Origin: Buxus sempervirens
Taxonomy: Eukaryota; Streptophyta; Magnoliopsida; Buxales; Buxaceae
Direction of reading: 5' to 3'
Length of the DNA: 64,000 bases
NCBI GenBank assembly: GCA_947561395.2
Contig: OX387189.1
Coordinates: 23,498,329-23,562,328 of the forward strand
The notes under the pieces are model-generated. The model worked only from the letters and a program-made list of their open reading frames with translations. It was not told the DNA's origin and ran no database searches. Positions 45,570 to 64,000 of the stretch are shown in pieces. The translations under genes were made by a program, and so were the position numbers. Every line of letters begins with the position of its first letter. Positions within the stretch are counted from its first letter, which is position 1.

Positions 45570-46512
45570 TAAGAGTGGGAGCAACAAGGTATGAATAACA
45601 CAGTTCGGGCAGTGAGTGCGTGAAGGGCACAATGGGTGTTCTATGAGCACGGATTAAAGATATCAACAGTAAGGTCAACCGACTCATGAAGGCAATTGGC
45701 TCAAAGAATGCCAGTAGTAACTTTTGAGGACTTCAACCATGCAGGTTCCGAAGTTAAGGACATTCAGTGGTGCTTGAAATGACAAAGAACTTGATAACTT
45801 ATTTGACAGAAGGCAGTACTTTCAAGCGATCATAACAAGAGCCAAAGTGAGCAATATTTACCACGATGATATAGAATACAACATTCGGCTTGTTCCGAAG
45901 CTGTTGCAACCAAGGTGACAATAATATCATTTAGACGAAGTAGATTGCAGTGGAAAATTACATGAAGATCATGCTAGCAAGGACAATGCACAGATGCTGT
46001 ATAGTAAAGGGGGTTTGTTTGGACTAAAACCAACCAAAAGTCAGTCATCACTTTACATCTATTTGCAAAAAAGACTGAAGATTATAGAGTGAACAAGTCG
46101 ACAAAGGTATCAACTTAACAAGTGAGTCAAGTATCAAGGCTGTTTGTCCAATACTGTTTACATGGCCTTGGTCCATGCAGTTGTGTATCATACGTAGGCA
46201 CCACTTATATCGGGTATTCTTGCCCCCATATACATGGTAATAATCCATTAGCAGATGTTATTTTCCTCAGCAGAATTATAAAATGCTTGTCATACACCTT
46301 AGAGATGAATTGATAGTAATAATCCAATGATCTTATAAGGGGCTTGCTACTGTGTAACCTGCCTCTTAACATCTTGGAATAGTACTTTTGTATTGTACTT
46401 CCTAGAAGAAAATAATAGTAACAATAATTTTGGTGCACATAGACATCCTCTAATAGTCAAGTCAGCAGCTAAATATTAGAACAGAAAAACTAGTAAAAAT
46501 CAAATTTGTTGG

Positions 46513-64000
<17,488 letters not shown>

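Overview
This is nuclear DNA of a flowering plant. It holds two large intron-containing host genes with GT-AG introns, a plasma-membrane proton pump and a lysyl-tRNA synthetase, both on the minus strand. Around and inside them are typical plant transposable elements: Ty3/gypsy Tat, hAT and MULE MITEs, Helitron ends, and RTE and L1 LINEs. The synthetase introns of 4.6-4.8 kb point to a repeat-rich, large-intron genome. I cannot name the species.

Layout. 1-1752: 3' flank of the pump gene. 1753-9264 (-): complete 16-exon P-type H+-ATPase (954 aa, AHA2/PMA4-like), with a 540-bp hAT MITE in its 2.5-kb first intron, uORFs in its leader and a TATA box at 9525-9532. 9560-11734: promoter region, then AT-rich intergenic DNA. 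11735-12075 and 28685-29346: an older repeat split by a later insertion. 12076-28684: a complete, very young Tat-lineage LTR retrotransposon of 16.6 kb in minus orientation. Its LTRs are 1089 bp with one mismatch, and its target-site duplication is GACTC. 29347-46512: AT-rich intergenic DNA carrying MITEs, Helitron ends, LINE fragments and a hairpin. 46513-64000 (-): the 3' part of a cytosolic-type lysyl-tRNA synthetase gene. Its three giant introns carry RTE and L1 LINEs, MITEs and a 2.3-kb solo LTR.

The most interesting system is the retrotransposon. Besides intact gag-protease and pol (RT, RNase H, second 'archaeal-type' RNase H, integrase) it carries, between pol and the 3' LTR, two tandem genes on the opposite strand. 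Both encode plant mobile domain (PMD) proteins, predicted at 984 and 893 aa. They are distantly related to each other, are split by normal GT-AG introns, and have a basic segment plus a C-terminal coiled coil. Because they are antisense to the genomic RNA, their introns cannot be removed from that RNA, so a retroelement can carry intron-containing genes through retrotransposition. Host PMD proteins (MAIN/MAIL family) act in transposon silencing, so these genes may be an element-encoded way of handling host silencing. That role is a hypothesis.

Exon boundaries were inferred by hand from protein family conservation, reading frame and splice signals. No alignment or expression data were available.
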